A stretch of DNA of 64,000 nucleotides from Bacteroidales bacterium (lineage in GTDB: Bacteria > Bacteroidota > Bacteroidia > Bacteroidales > UBA932): the NCBI GenBank assembly GCA_017399865.1, contig JAFQAT010000004.1, forward strand, positions 1 through 64,000, in the 5' to 3' direction. The position numbers and the translations under genes were made by a program. A model generated the notes under the pieces. That model was not told where the DNA came from, made no database searches, and saw only the letters and a program-made list of their open reading frames with translations. Every line of letters starts with the position of its first letter. The first letter of the stretch is position 1. Below are positions 1 to 9,982 of this stretch, piece after piece.

Positions 1-938
1 CAGGTGTTGCAATGGGTCTCATCACAGACAAGGACAATCCTAACGAGCGCTACGCCATCCTTACCGACATCCTCGGTGACGAGGACCACCTCGGAGACAT
101 GGACTTCAAGGTGACCGGTACAAAGGACGGTATCACAGCAACCCAGATGGACATCAAGGTTGACGGTCTCTCATACGACGTTCTCGAGAGGGCTCTCGAG
201 CAGGCACGTCAGGGACGTCTCCATATCATGGGCGAGATGATGAAGACCATCAGCGAGCCACGTGCAGAGTACAAGGAATTCGTTCCACGTATGGTTCAGA
301 TCCGTGTTGCCGGCGAGTTCATCGGCGCAATCATCGGAAAGGGCGGCGAGACCATCCAGCGTATCCAGCGCGAGACCGGCACTACAATCACAATCACTGA
401 GGAGCAGAACAACGGCGTATCAGAGGGTGTTGTAGATATCTTCGGTCTTGACAAGGAGTCTATGGACAAGGCTCTTAACTGGATCAACGGCATCACAGCA
501 GTTCCTGAAGCAGGTACAGTATACCACGGAAAGGTAGTTTCAATCCTCGAGTTCGGTGCATTCGTAGAGATTCTCCCTGGTAAGGAAGGACTTCTCCATG
601 TATCGGAGATCGACTGGAAGAAGACCGAGAAGGTGGAGGATGTCCTCAAGGTCGGTGACGAGGTGGACGTGAAGCTCCTCGAGATCGACGAGAAAACAGG
701 AAAGATGAGGCTTTCACGCAAGGCCCTCATCGAGAAGCCTGAAGGTTATGTAGAGCCTGAGCGCAAGCCGCGCGGAGACCGCGGCCCGCGTCGTGACAAC
801 GACCGCCGCGACAACCGCGGACCACGTCGTGACGACAACCGCGGACCACGCCGCGACGACAGAGGCCCAAGAGGCCCTCGCCGCGAGCGCCCTGCAGACG
901 CTCCTGAGCAGCAGAACAACGAGCCGGAGATGTTCTAA
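1..938 (+). CDS. pnp: Polynucleotide phosphorylase, C-terminal part (5' end outside window)
   Basis: 3'-5' phosphorolytic exoribonuclease of RNA turnover. The frame is open to the left edge, with Gly-Val-Ala before the first visible Met, so this is the end of a gene of about 700 codons. Numbering from the Met at 12, the second RNase PH core ends with the active-site segment GDMDFK (28-33). A KH domain follows at about 90-155, with GxxG in IGKGG (108-112), then an S1 domain at about 168-237 ([17 protein letters not shown]). The last 60 residues are a low-complexity Arg/Gly/Asp tail built on repeated GPRRDD units, a likely RNA-binding extension more elaborate than in E. coli PNPase. A clear intrinsic terminator follows the stop. 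Identification is firm. Confidence 0.97.
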   Translation, partial: GVAMGLITDKDNPNERYAILTDILGDEDHLGDMDFKVTGTKDGITATQMDIKVDGLSYDVLERALEQARQGRLHIMGEMMKTISEPRAEYKEFVPRMVQIRVAGEFIGAIIGKGGETIQRIQRETGTTITITEEQNNGVSEGVVDIFGLDKESMDKALNWINGITAVPEAGTVYHGKVVSILEFGAFVEILPGKEGLLHVSEIDWKKTEKVEDVLKVGDEVDVKLLEIDEKTGKMRLSRKALIEKPEGYVEPERKPRGDRGPRRDNDRRDNRGPRRDDNRGPRRDDRGPRGPRRERPADAPEQQNNEPEMF

Positions 939-958
939 ACATCGGAGGGCAAGCGATA

Positions 959-995
959 AAAGAGTGGCAGCATTGATGCAGCCACTCTTTTTTTA
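959..995 (+). terminator. Intrinsic terminator of pnp
   Basis: AGAGTGGC (961-968) pairs with GCCACTCT (981-988). An inner GCAT/ATGC stem (970-973 with 976-979) is separated by a symmetric A-A mismatch, and a T-run reaches 994. It begins 22 bases after the pnp stop. Confidence 0.9.
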
Positions 996-997
996 TA

Positions 998-1005
998 TAC
1001 ATTTG
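998..1005 (+). promoter_or_regulatory. Candidate -7 element for the 5'-nucleotidase gene
   Basis: TACATTTG matches the Bacteroidota -7 consensus TAnnTTTG. It lies just after the pnp terminator and 22 bases before the next ATG. No good -33 TTTG is visible, so this rests on the -7 box and its position. Confidence 0.4.
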
Positions 1006-1027
1006 CATAAAGAAACAGTCATATCAT

Positions 1028-2638
1028 ATGAGACACATACACAGCTTTATCCTTATTGCATGGATTGTCTGCGCAGGCATCTTTGTTTCCTCGTGTGAAA
1101 AGCCTTGGGACAGGGTTCCCGGCGGCAGCAAGGAAGACAATGAAACCGTCACTCCGGAGAAGCCGGAGGAGGAAAAGCCTTCGGAAAAAGAATTCGTAAT
1201 CCTTTTCACGAACGATTTCCACAGCCAGATAGAACCTATAGAAGCAGACGCATCTTCTTATGCCGACCGAGGCGGAATCAAGAGGATGAAGGTTCTTGTG
1301 GACAGCATACGCAAGGCTGAGCCGAACGTGCTTCTTGCCGATGCGGGAGACCTGGTGCAGGGCACATATTACTTCAGCCTCCTCAACGGAGTAGTGGAGA
1401 TGATGGTTCTGGACGAGCTGGGATATGATGTAAGGACGTTGGGAAACCATGAATTCGACAAGAAGATGACAGGTCTGGGAGACATGCTGGCCTTGAGCAG
1501 AGTTCCGGTCGTGGCAACGAATTACGATTTCAGCAACACCGCCATCTCAGGTTATATCCAGGACTCCGCCATAATCGAAACCGGCGGCATAAAGGTAGGG
1601 TTCATAGGTATGAATGTCATGCTGGAGAATCTTGTCGACCCTACGGCATGCGAAGGAGTGGAATGGCAGAATGCGATAAACGTCGCGGACATCGAGGCGC
1701 AGAAACTGCGCCAGGATGGTGCGGACATCGTGATAGCGCTATCACATCTTGGATACGAAAAGACGGACAGAGTCTATTACGACAGAGGTATAGCATTGAA
1801 TACCAGACATATAGACATGATCATTGGAGGACATAGCCACACTGTCATAAAGCGTCCCGATTATGTCACCAATCTGGACGGGGATGCGGTCCCTGTGGTC
1901 CAGACCGGAAGCAAAGGAGTCTTCCTGGGATATGCGAAGGTGAGAATTGACGATGAAGGAAAGCCTTCATTCACATACCGGCTGATTCCAGTAGACAGCA
2001 GGCTGGACAGCCGTATCGACAAGGATTTTTCAGCTCTGATAGATGTCTATTCAGCTACAGTCACAGACAAGATGAGCGAAGTGATAGGACATAGTCCAAG
2101 ATCCATCAGGAAAGGCTCTCCGGAAAGTCCGCTCGGAAATCTTACAGGAGACGCTCTTGTCTGGATGGCGGAAGAGCTTTACGGTGTAAAGACCGATGTC
2201 GGCATCTACAATTCAGGAGGCATACGCGCGGAGATTTCAGCGGGAGACGTGACGGTCGGAGATGTATACGCAGTCTATCCTTTCGACAACGTCCTTTCTC
2301 TTGTAACCCTCAAGGGAAGAGACCTTAAGAAGCTGTTCGACTACGTTGCCTCAAGCGGAGGGCTCCCGATCAATGCAGGTGTGAAGATGGTAATCCAGGA
2401 CGGAACCGTCAAGTCCGTCACAGTCGGAGGAAAGACTGTAGATGACAGCAAGACCTATACTGTAGCTACCATCGACTATCTCGTAAACCTCGGAAGATAC
2501 GGCCTGGAGAACGCAATGACACGTCGTGACGCCTCTGATATCATAAGAGACAATTTCGTGGATTATTTCAGACATCTTGCAGCAGAAAACGGCGGCATGA
2601 TAACGGCTGCAAAGGACGGGCGCATCACTGTGGAATAA
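1028..2638 (+). CDS. 5'-nucleotidase/UshA-type metallophosphatase lipoprotein
   Basis: Predicted periplasm-facing lipoprotein that would hydrolyse nucleoside 5'-phosphates or related phosphoesters. A signal sequence ends in a lipobox at Cys23 (VSSC), followed by a Pro/Glu/Lys-rich linker to about residue 54. The calcineurin-like metallophosphatase motifs are complete: D63-x-H65 (TNDFHS), GD at 107-108, GNHE at 139-142, H240, and GGHSH at 267-271. The C-terminal half has the 5'-nucleotidase C domain signatures SPLGNLTGDA and NSGGIR, which bind the substrate base. Both domains are in one chain of 536 residues, the usual UshA size. It stands alone between pnp and the histidine operon. Family is firm; the exact substrate is not determined. 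Confidence 0.9.
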   Translation: MRHIHSFILIAWIVCAGIFVSSCEKPWDRVPGGSKEDNETVTPEKPEEEKPSEKEFVILFTNDFHSQIEPIEADASSYADRGGIKRMKVLVDSIRKAEPNVLLADAGDLVQGTYYFSLLNGVVEMMVLDELGYDVRTLGNHEFDKKMTGLGDMLALSRVPVVATNYDFSNTAISGYIQDSAIIETGGIKVGFIGMNVMLENLVDPTACEGVEWQNAINVADIEAQKLRQDGADIVIALSHLGYEKTDRVYYDRGIALNTRHIDMIIGGHSHTVIKRPDYVTNLDGDAVPVVQTGSKGVFLGYAKVRIDDEGKPSFTYRLIPVDSRLDSRIDKDFSALIDVYSATVTDKMSEVIGHSPRSIRKGSPESPLGNLTGDALVWMAEELYGVKTDVGIYNSGGIRAEISAGDVTVGDVYAVYPFDNVLSLVTLKGRDLKKLFDYVASSGGLPINAGVKMVIQDGTVKSVTVGGKTVDDSKTYTVATIDYLVNLGRYGLENAMTRRDASDIIRDNFVDYFRHLAAENGGMITAAKDGRITVE

Positions 2639-2651
2639 ACATTAATTTTAC

Positions 2652-2659
2652 TATATTTG
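2652..2659 (+). promoter_or_regulatory. Candidate -7 element for the histidine-degradation operon
   Basis: TATATTTG fits TAnnTTTG and sits 37 bases before the ftcD ATG in the only gap upstream of the operon. No convincing -33 box. Confidence 0.4.
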
Positions 2660-2696
2660 TAGGATAAACGGAAATTCTATAAAAACACAACCATAT

Positions 2697-4400
2697 ATGG
2701 AAAGAATCATCGAGTGTGTGCCTAACTTCAGCGAAGGCCGCAACATGGAAGTTATAGACGCTATCGTGGCGTCAATTGAGAAATCAGGCGGAGTCAAGGT
2801 GCTGGACGTAGATCCGGGCGAAGCGACAAACCGTACGGTCGTTACTTTCGTAGGCTGTCCCGAGGCTGTCGTGGAGGCTGCATTCCAGGGAGTGAAGACT
2901 GCTGGAGAACTTATCGACATGCGACATCACCATGGTGCCCATCCTCGTTCGGGAGCTACAGACGTGCTTCCTCTCATCCCTATTTCCGGTATTACACTCC
3001 AAGAATGCGCTGAACTGGCAAGAAAGCTGGCTGAGCGCATTTTCAATGAACTGGAGATCCCATGCTACTGCTACGAGGCTGCAGCTCAGAAGCCGGAGCG
3101 CAAGAACCTCGCGGTATGCCGTGCAGGTGAATACGAGGCTCTTCCTGAAAAGATGGGCGACCCTGACCGCCAGCCGGACTTCGGTCCGGGATGCTACACA
3201 GAACGTGCGGCACAGGCTGGTGCGACCAACGTAGGAGCCCGTGATTTCCTCATTGCAGTGAACTACAACCTCAACACGACTTCCACCCGCCGCGCAAACG
3301 CCATCGCATTCGACGTGCGCGAAAAGGGACGTCCGAAGAGAGAAGGCAATCCTATCACAGGAAAGATCGTCAAGGACGAGAATGGCAAGACCGTCATGAT
3401 TCCGGGCACATTGAAGGGCTGCAAGGCGATCGGATGGTTCATCGACGAATACGGAATCGCACAGGTTTCCATGAACATAACCGACATCAACACGACTCCG
3501 CTTCATGTGGCATTTGACGAGGTCTGCCGCGCCGCACAGGCCCGCGGCCTCCGCGTCACAGGTACAGAGATCGTGGGTCTGGTTCCGAAGCGTACGCTCA
3601 TCGAAGCGGGACGCTACTTCCTTGAGAAGCAGCAGCGCTCGACAGGTATCTCAGAGGAGGAAATCATGAAGATTGCTGTGAAGTCCATGGGACTTGATGA
3701 TCTGAAACCGTTCGATCCTAAGGAGAAAGTGGTAGAGTTCATGATGGAAGACCCTGCTGAAACTGCAGCACGTGAAAGACTCGTACGCATGACCTGCAAG
3801 GGCTTTGCATATGAGACTGCATCTGAATCCCCTGCCCCAGGAGGCGGATCCATTTCGGCGTATATGGGCGCGCTCGGAGCGGCTCTCGGCACTATGGTGG
3901 CTAACCTTTCATCTCACAAGGCTGGATGGGACGCACGCTGGAAGGAGTTCTCTGACTGGGCTGACAAGGGCCAGGATGTGATGCGCAGACTTCTCGCTCT
4001 CGTGGATGAGGATACTGCGGCGTTCGACAGGATCATGGCAGCCATAGGCATGCCTAAGGGATCTGATGAGGAGAAGGCAGCGCGTGCTGCGGCTCTGGAG
4101 GCAGCAACCCTTTATGCTACTGAAGTCCCTCTAAAGACAATGAAGACTGCCATGGAGGTTTTCCCAGTAGTACGCGCCATGGCTCAAGAAGGCAATCCTG
4201 CGTCGGTTTCTGACGCTGGTGTAGGAGCCCTCGCGGCGCGCAGCGCCGTGCTCGGAGCCCAGCTTAACGTGCGCATCAACGCGGCCGGCCTCGCTGACCG
4301 CGAGGCTGCCGGCCGCCTCTGCGCCGAAGCAGCCGCTATCGCGGCGCAGGCCGTAGCAGCAGAAGCAGAGGTGCTGGAGATAGTAAACGGTAAGATCTAA
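2697..4400 (+). CDS. ftcD: Bifunctional glutamate formiminotransferase / formiminotetrahydrofolate cyclodeaminase
   Basis: Takes the formimino group from formiminoglutamate, the last product of the Hut pathway, to tetrahydrofolate. It then deaminates 5-formimino-THF to 5,10-methenyl-THF plus ammonia. The start MERIIECVPNFSEG is the family signature, and His82 in HHHGAHPRSG matches the catalytic His of characterised formiminotransferases. The transferase part runs to about residue 330. The cyclodeaminase domain starts near 370 with the Gly-rich ESPAPGGGSISAYMG. At 567 residues it is a complete fused enzyme as in vertebrates and Bacteroides. First gene of ftcD-hutU-hutH-hutI; the one-carbon product can enter the folate pool used by FolD (same window) and purine synthesis. 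Confidence 0.96.
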   Translation: MERIIECVPNFSEGRNMEVIDAIVASIEKSGGVKVLDVDPGEATNRTVVTFVGCPEAVVEAAFQGVKTAGELIDMRHHHGAHPRSGATDVLPLIPISGITLQECAELARKLAERIFNELEIPCYCYEAAAQKPERKNLAVCRAGEYEALPEKMGDPDRQPDFGPGCYTERAAQAGATNVGARDFLIAVNYNLNTTSTRRANAIAFDVREKGRPKREGNPITGKIVKDENGKTVMIPGTLKGCKAIGWFIDEYGIAQVSMNITDINTTPLHVAFDEVCRAAQARGLRVTGTEIVGLVPKRTLIEAGRYFLEKQQRSTGISEEEIMKIAVKSMGLDDLKPFDPKEKVVEFMMEDPAETAARERLVRMTCKGFAYETASESPAPGGGSISAYMGALGAALGTMVANLSSHKAGWDARWKEFSDWADKGQDVMRRLLALVDEDTAAFDRIMAAIGMPKGSDEEKAARAAALEAATLYATEVPLKTMKTAMEVFPVVRAMAQEGNPASVSDAGVGALAARSAVLGAQLNVRINAAGLADREAAGRLCAEAAAIAAQAVAAEAEVLEIVNGKI

Positions 4401-4504
4401 CAAGCCGTCCAGTCATAACACTGACTCTCAACGACTTACATTGAATCGCATGAGACAATTGGCACAGGCGATTCAGCATAAAATACTGATAATAATACAT
4501 TTAG

Positions 4505-6525
4505 ATGACACATAGTAAATTTCAAGAAGACATTCTGGCAGGTATACCGGCAGTGCTGCCGCAGCCGAAGCCTTATGACACGACGGTGAACCATGCTCCG
4601 AAGCGCAAGGATATCCTCAGTGCTGAAGAGAAGGTACTGGCAATCAGGAACGCCCTCCGCTACTTCCCGGCGGAGCATCATGAAGTCCTCGCAAAGGAGT
4701 TCGCGCAGGAACTGAAGGAATACGGACGCATATACATGTACCGCTTCCGTCCTGACTACGAGATGTATGCCCGCCCGATCGGCGAATATCCTGCAGAATC
4801 GAAGCAGGCGGCTGCGATCATGGCAATGATCCAGAACAATCTCGATTATCGTGTAGCACAGCATCCGCACGAGCTCATCACCTACGGAGGCAACGGAGCC
4901 GTGTTCCAGAACTGGGCGCAGTACCGTCTTGTGATGCAGTACCTTGCTACAATGACGGACGAGCAGACCCTCGTGATGTACTCCGGCCACCCTCTCGGAC
5001 TTTTCCCTAGCCACAAGGACGCCCCACGCGTGATCGTGACTAACGGAATGGTGATTCCGAACTATTCGAAGCCGGACCATTGGGAGAAGTTCAACGCCCT
5101 CGGAGTATCGCAGTACGGTCAGATGACTGCAGGTTCATACATGTACATCGGTCCTCAGGGCATCGTGCACGGCACAACAATCACTGTAATGAACGCAGCA
5201 CGCAAGCAGCTCAAGGCACGCGGGCTCGAAGGTACCCAGGAGAACATGAAAGGAATGCTCTTCGTGACTGCCGGACTCGGCGGAATGTCAGGAGCGCAAC
5301 CGAAGGCAGGCGTCATCTCGGGCGTCGTAAGCGTATGCGCGGAGGTCAATCCTCACGCTGCACATAAGAGGCACGATCAGGGCTGGGTGGACGAGATCCA
5401 TGAAGACCTTGACGAACTGATACCTCGCATCCGAAAGGCTATCGAGGACAAGGAAGTCGTATCGATAGCATATCAGGGCAATGTCGTGGACCTTTGGGAG
5501 AGACTCGCAGAAGAAGACATCCATGTCGACCTCGGCTCCGACCAGACCTCACTCCACAATCCTTGGGCAGGCGGCTATTATCCTGTCGGATACTCATATG
5601 AAGAGTCTAACCGCATGATGGCAGAAGAGCCTGAGAGATTCAAGGAATGCGTCCAGGAGTCACTCCGCAGGCATGCAGCCGCTGTCAACAAGCTCGCGGC
5701 AAAGGGCATGTACTTCTTCGACTACGGCAACGCCTTCCTCCTCGAGGCTTCACGCGCCGGTGCGGACGTCCTGAAAGCGGACGGACGCTTCCGCTACCCT
5801 TCTTATGTACAGGACATCATGGGTCCTCTGTTCTTCGACTACGGATTCGGTCCGTTCAGATGGGTCTGCATGTCCGAGAATCCTGAAGACCTCGCGAAGT
5901 CCGACGCAATCGCTGCACGCGTACTGCGCGAGATCATGGCAGAGGCACCGGAGGAAATCCAGGGACAGATGATGGACAACATCAGATGGATCGAAGAGGC
6001 CGGCCGAAACAACCTCGTCGTCGGCTCACAGGCCCGCATCCTCTATGCCGACTGCGAAGGCCGCACCAAGATAGCCCTGGCATTCAACGAGGCCATCCGC
6101 AGCGGCGAAATCACAGCTCCTATCGTCCTCGGACGCGACCACCACGACGTATCGGGAACCGACTCGCCTTTCCGCGAGACATCGAACATATATGACGGAT
6201 CTCAGTTCTGCGCCGACATGGCAGTACATAACGTCATCGGCGACGGATTCCGCGGCGCGACATGGGTTTCGATCCACAACGGCGGCGGAGTCGGCTGGGG
6301 CGAGGTGATGAACGGAGGATTCGGAATGGTCATCGACGGCAGCGAAGACTCTGACAGGCACATCCGCGAAATGCTTCTGTGGGATGTGAACAACGGAATC
6401 GCACGCCGCAACTGGGCCCGCAACGAGGGCGCCATCCATGCCATCCGCCGTGAGATGGAGCGCACTCCTGGCCTGAAGGTCACTCTCCCGAACATTGCAG
6501 ACGAAGAAATGATCAAGAACATATT

Positions 6526-6529
<4 letters not shown>
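4505..6529 (+). CDS. hutU: Urocanate hydratase (long form)
   Basis: Cytoplasmic enzyme that converts urocanate to 4-imidazolone-5-propanoate with NAD+ as a tightly bound cofactor. Recognisable urocanase segments are YGGNGAVFQNWAQYRL, YSGHPLGLFPS, the Gly-rich GLGGMSGAQPKA of the NAD-binding core, and the C-terminal NGGGVGWGEVMNGGFG. At 674 residues it belongs to the longer urocanase type found in Bacteroidota and animals, not the roughly 555-residue Pseudomonas type. The ATG at 4505 follows a 104-base gap after ftcD. The stop overlaps the hutH start by four bases (ATGA), indicating coupled translation. Confidence 0.96.
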
Positions 6530-7997
<1,468 letters not shown>

Positions 7998-7998
<1 letters not shown>

Positions 7999-9323
7999 TG
8001 AAGACTATAATATACAACATAGGGACGCTGGCGGGGATTCTACCGGCTGAAGTCAAGAGGCTGGAAGGTCCGCAGATGAATCATGTGGAGTGCATAGAGG
8101 ATGCATACCTTGTGATTGAAGACGGAATCATCGCAGAGTTCGGTAGCATGGAAGCCCTCAGCTGGGGCGGTGTTCAAAACCGTGCTACCCCCCTGGCCGC
8201 AGGGGGAGGGGCCCGCTCCGAAGGAGTGGGAGGGGTTGTTTTGAACACCGCCTCAGCTGAGGGCGTAGAGTATATCGACGCCCAGGGAGGATTCGTGATG
8301 CCGGCGTTCTGCGACAGCCATACCCATATCGTATATGCGGGATGCAGGGACGGAGAGTTCAGGGACAAGATTGCCGGACTGTCATATGAGGAGATCGCCG
8401 CACGCGGAGGCGGAATCCTCAACTCTGCAGACCTGCTTCATGAGACATCTGAAAACGATCTATATGAGCAGTCAATGGTCCGTGTTCGCGAGATAATGGC
8501 CATGGGTACCGGTGCAGTAGAGATCAAGAGCGGCTACGGACTCACAGTCGAGGATGAGTTGAAGATGCTCCGCGTTATCCGACGCATAAAGGAAACAGCT
8601 CCTATCACAGTCAAAGCCAATTTCCTTGGAGCACATGCAGTCGGGCGCGCATACAGGGGACGCCAGAGCGAGTATGTGGATCTTGTGTGCAGGGAGATGC
8701 TTCCTCGCGTAGCAGAAGAAGGGCTGGCAGACTTTGTCGACGTATTCTGCGACGAAGGATTCTTTACAGTTGAGGAGACCGACAGGATCCTTACCGAAGC
8801 GGCGAAATACGGAATCACTCCTAAGATCCATGCAAACGAGCTGGATGTTTCCGGCGGCGTGCAGGTAGGTGTGAAGCATAACGCCCTCTCGGTCGACCAT
8901 CTTGAAAAGACCACTGATGCGGAAATAGAAGCACTGCGAGGAAGCGTGACTATGCCTACGATGCTTCCCGGTTGCTCTTTCTTCCTGGGACTCCCATACG
9001 GCAGGGCAAAGGACTACATCAAGGCTGGTCTGCCGGTAGCCCTGGCATCGGATTACAACCCGGGATCAAGCCCTAGCGGAAACATGAGGTTCGTAATGGC
9101 TTTGGGATGCATCAGGATGCGCCTGACCCCGGAACAGTCATTCAACGCCACCACGATAAACACGGCATACGCGATGGGAGTAAGTGATATTTTAGGATCA
9201 ATAACGGTCGGAAAGAAGGCGAATCTGATAATCACCAAGCCCGTTCCTTCTCTGGCTTTCATCCCATACAGCCACCAGACCCCGGTCATCGAAAAGGTCA
9301 TCCTGAAGGGAAAAGCCATCTAA
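7998..9323 (+). CDS. hutI: Imidazolonepropionase with an in-frame palindromic insertion
   Basis: Metal-dependent amidohydrolase that opens 4-imidazolone-5-propanoate to formiminoglutamate. The HxH metal site is in FCDSHTHIVYAG (His108 and His110). The later metal ligands are in IHANEL and SVDHLEK, and the conserved Asp is in ALASDYNPGSSP. At 441 residues it is about 25-35 longer than usual. The excess is residues 54-88, encoded by a 105-bp inverted-repeat element (8157-8261) that keeps the frame. The extra residues are Gly/Ala-rich and sit in the N-terminal beta region just before the first metal motif. All catalytic motifs remain, so activity is plausible but unproven. Confidence 0.93.
8157..8261. 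repeat. 105-bp palindromic element inside hutI
   Basis: Bases 8157-8180 and 8238-8261 are 24-bp inverted repeats with one mismatch (core GGCGGTGTTCAAAAC against its complement). They enclose a G/C-rich core with CCCCCCTGGCCGCAGGGGG and a second small stem around CGCTCCGAAGGAGTG. The total of 105 bases equals 35 codons and has no stop in the hutI frame. The core resembles the elements at 9870-9973 and 13789-13846. Confidence 0.8.
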
Positions 9324-9343
9324 TACGGCATCAGTATTGCAAC

Positions 9344-9377
9344 TCTGTCTGTAAACGGACTTTAAAAAACAGACAGA
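9344..9377 (+). promoter_or_regulatory. Inverted repeat directly before the ferritin start
   Basis: TCTGTCTGT (9344-9352) and ACAGACAGA (9369-9377) are a perfect 9-bp inverted repeat ending one base before the ATG. In RNA this would sequester the start region; in DNA it could be an operator. Function not known. Confidence 0.45.
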
Positions 9378-9378
9378 C

Positions 9379-9864
9379 ATGATTACAAGTAAATTGCAGC
9401 AGGCGGTGAACGACCAGATCACAGCCGAATTATGGTCATCGAACCTATACCTCCAGATGTCATATTATCTGAAACATATGGGTTGGGACGGTTTTGCACA
9501 CTGGATGAAATGCCATTCGGACGAGGAAAGGGAACATGCGACAAGGATGGCCGACTATCTGACAGACAGAGGAGGACAGGTCAAGCTCCAGATGGTAAAT
9601 CTGGTTCCTGAAGGCTGGGGATCGGTTCTTGAAATCTTCGAGCATTCGCTCAGCCAGGAGAAGATGGTGTCAAAGATGATCGACAAGATCGTGCTTCATG
9701 CCATCGAGGAGCAGGATTTCGCCACGGAGAATTTCTTCAGGACATTTGTCGACGAGCAGGTCGAAGAGGAAGCGCTTTTCGGCGGAGTCGTGGACAGGTT
9801 GAAGATGAGCGGGGACAGTGCGCTGCCGTTCATGGATGCCCAGCTCGGCAAACGCCGTGAATAA
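9379..9864 (+). CDS. ftnA: Non-haem ferritin
   Basis: Iron-storage protein of the four-helix ferritin fold; 24-mers oxidise Fe2+ and store the mineral. Ferroxidase-type residues are visible in TAELWSSNLYLQM (Glu on helix A), HSDEEREHATRM (helix B Glu/His pair) and the later Glu-rich EEQDFATENFF and DEQVEEEALF. Length 161 is typical of bacterial FtnA, and there is no haem-ligand Met characteristic of bacterioferritin. It lies 55 bases after hutI and converges on the membrane-protein gene downstream. An inverted repeat abuts its start codon. Confidence 0.95.
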   Translation: MITSKLQQAVNDQITAELWSSNLYLQMSYYLKHMGWDGFAHWMKCHSDEEREHATRMADYLTDRGGQVKLQMVNLVPEGWGSVLEIFEHSLSQEKMVSKMIDKIVLHAIEEQDFATENFFRTFVDEQVEEEALFGGVVDRLKMSGDSALPFMDAQLGKRRE

Positions 9865-9869
9865 TCATC

Positions 9870-9973
9870 AATAAAAGGACCGTACGTTGTTCCGGCGACC
9901 CCCACCTGCCTGCGGCAGGTACCCCCTAGCCGTGGGTGGCATGTCGCTCTACACAACGTACGGTCCTTTTATT
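9870..9973. terminator. Bidirectional terminator with a palindromic element in its loop
   Basis: Perfect 21-bp inverted repeats (9870-9890 and 9953-9973; inner part GGACCGTACGTTGT) end in A-runs and T-runs on the two sides. They sit between the convergent ferritin gene and the 748-residue gene, as expected of a shared terminator. The 62-base centre is G/C-rich, with the stem ACCTGCC/GGCAGGT and further pairing GGCGAC/GTCGC. It resembles the core of the hutI insertion. Confidence 0.75.
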
Positions 9974-9982
9974 ATTAGAAAA

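Noticed and set aside
727-1008. Minus-strand frame across the PNPase Arg/Gly tail
   Set aside because: Translation of the complementary repeats only; overlaps the pnp terminator.
2784-3506. 240-codon open frame on the minus strand inside ftcD
   Set aside because: Antisense to a firmly identified gene, no family features; it results from G/C-rich codon bias.
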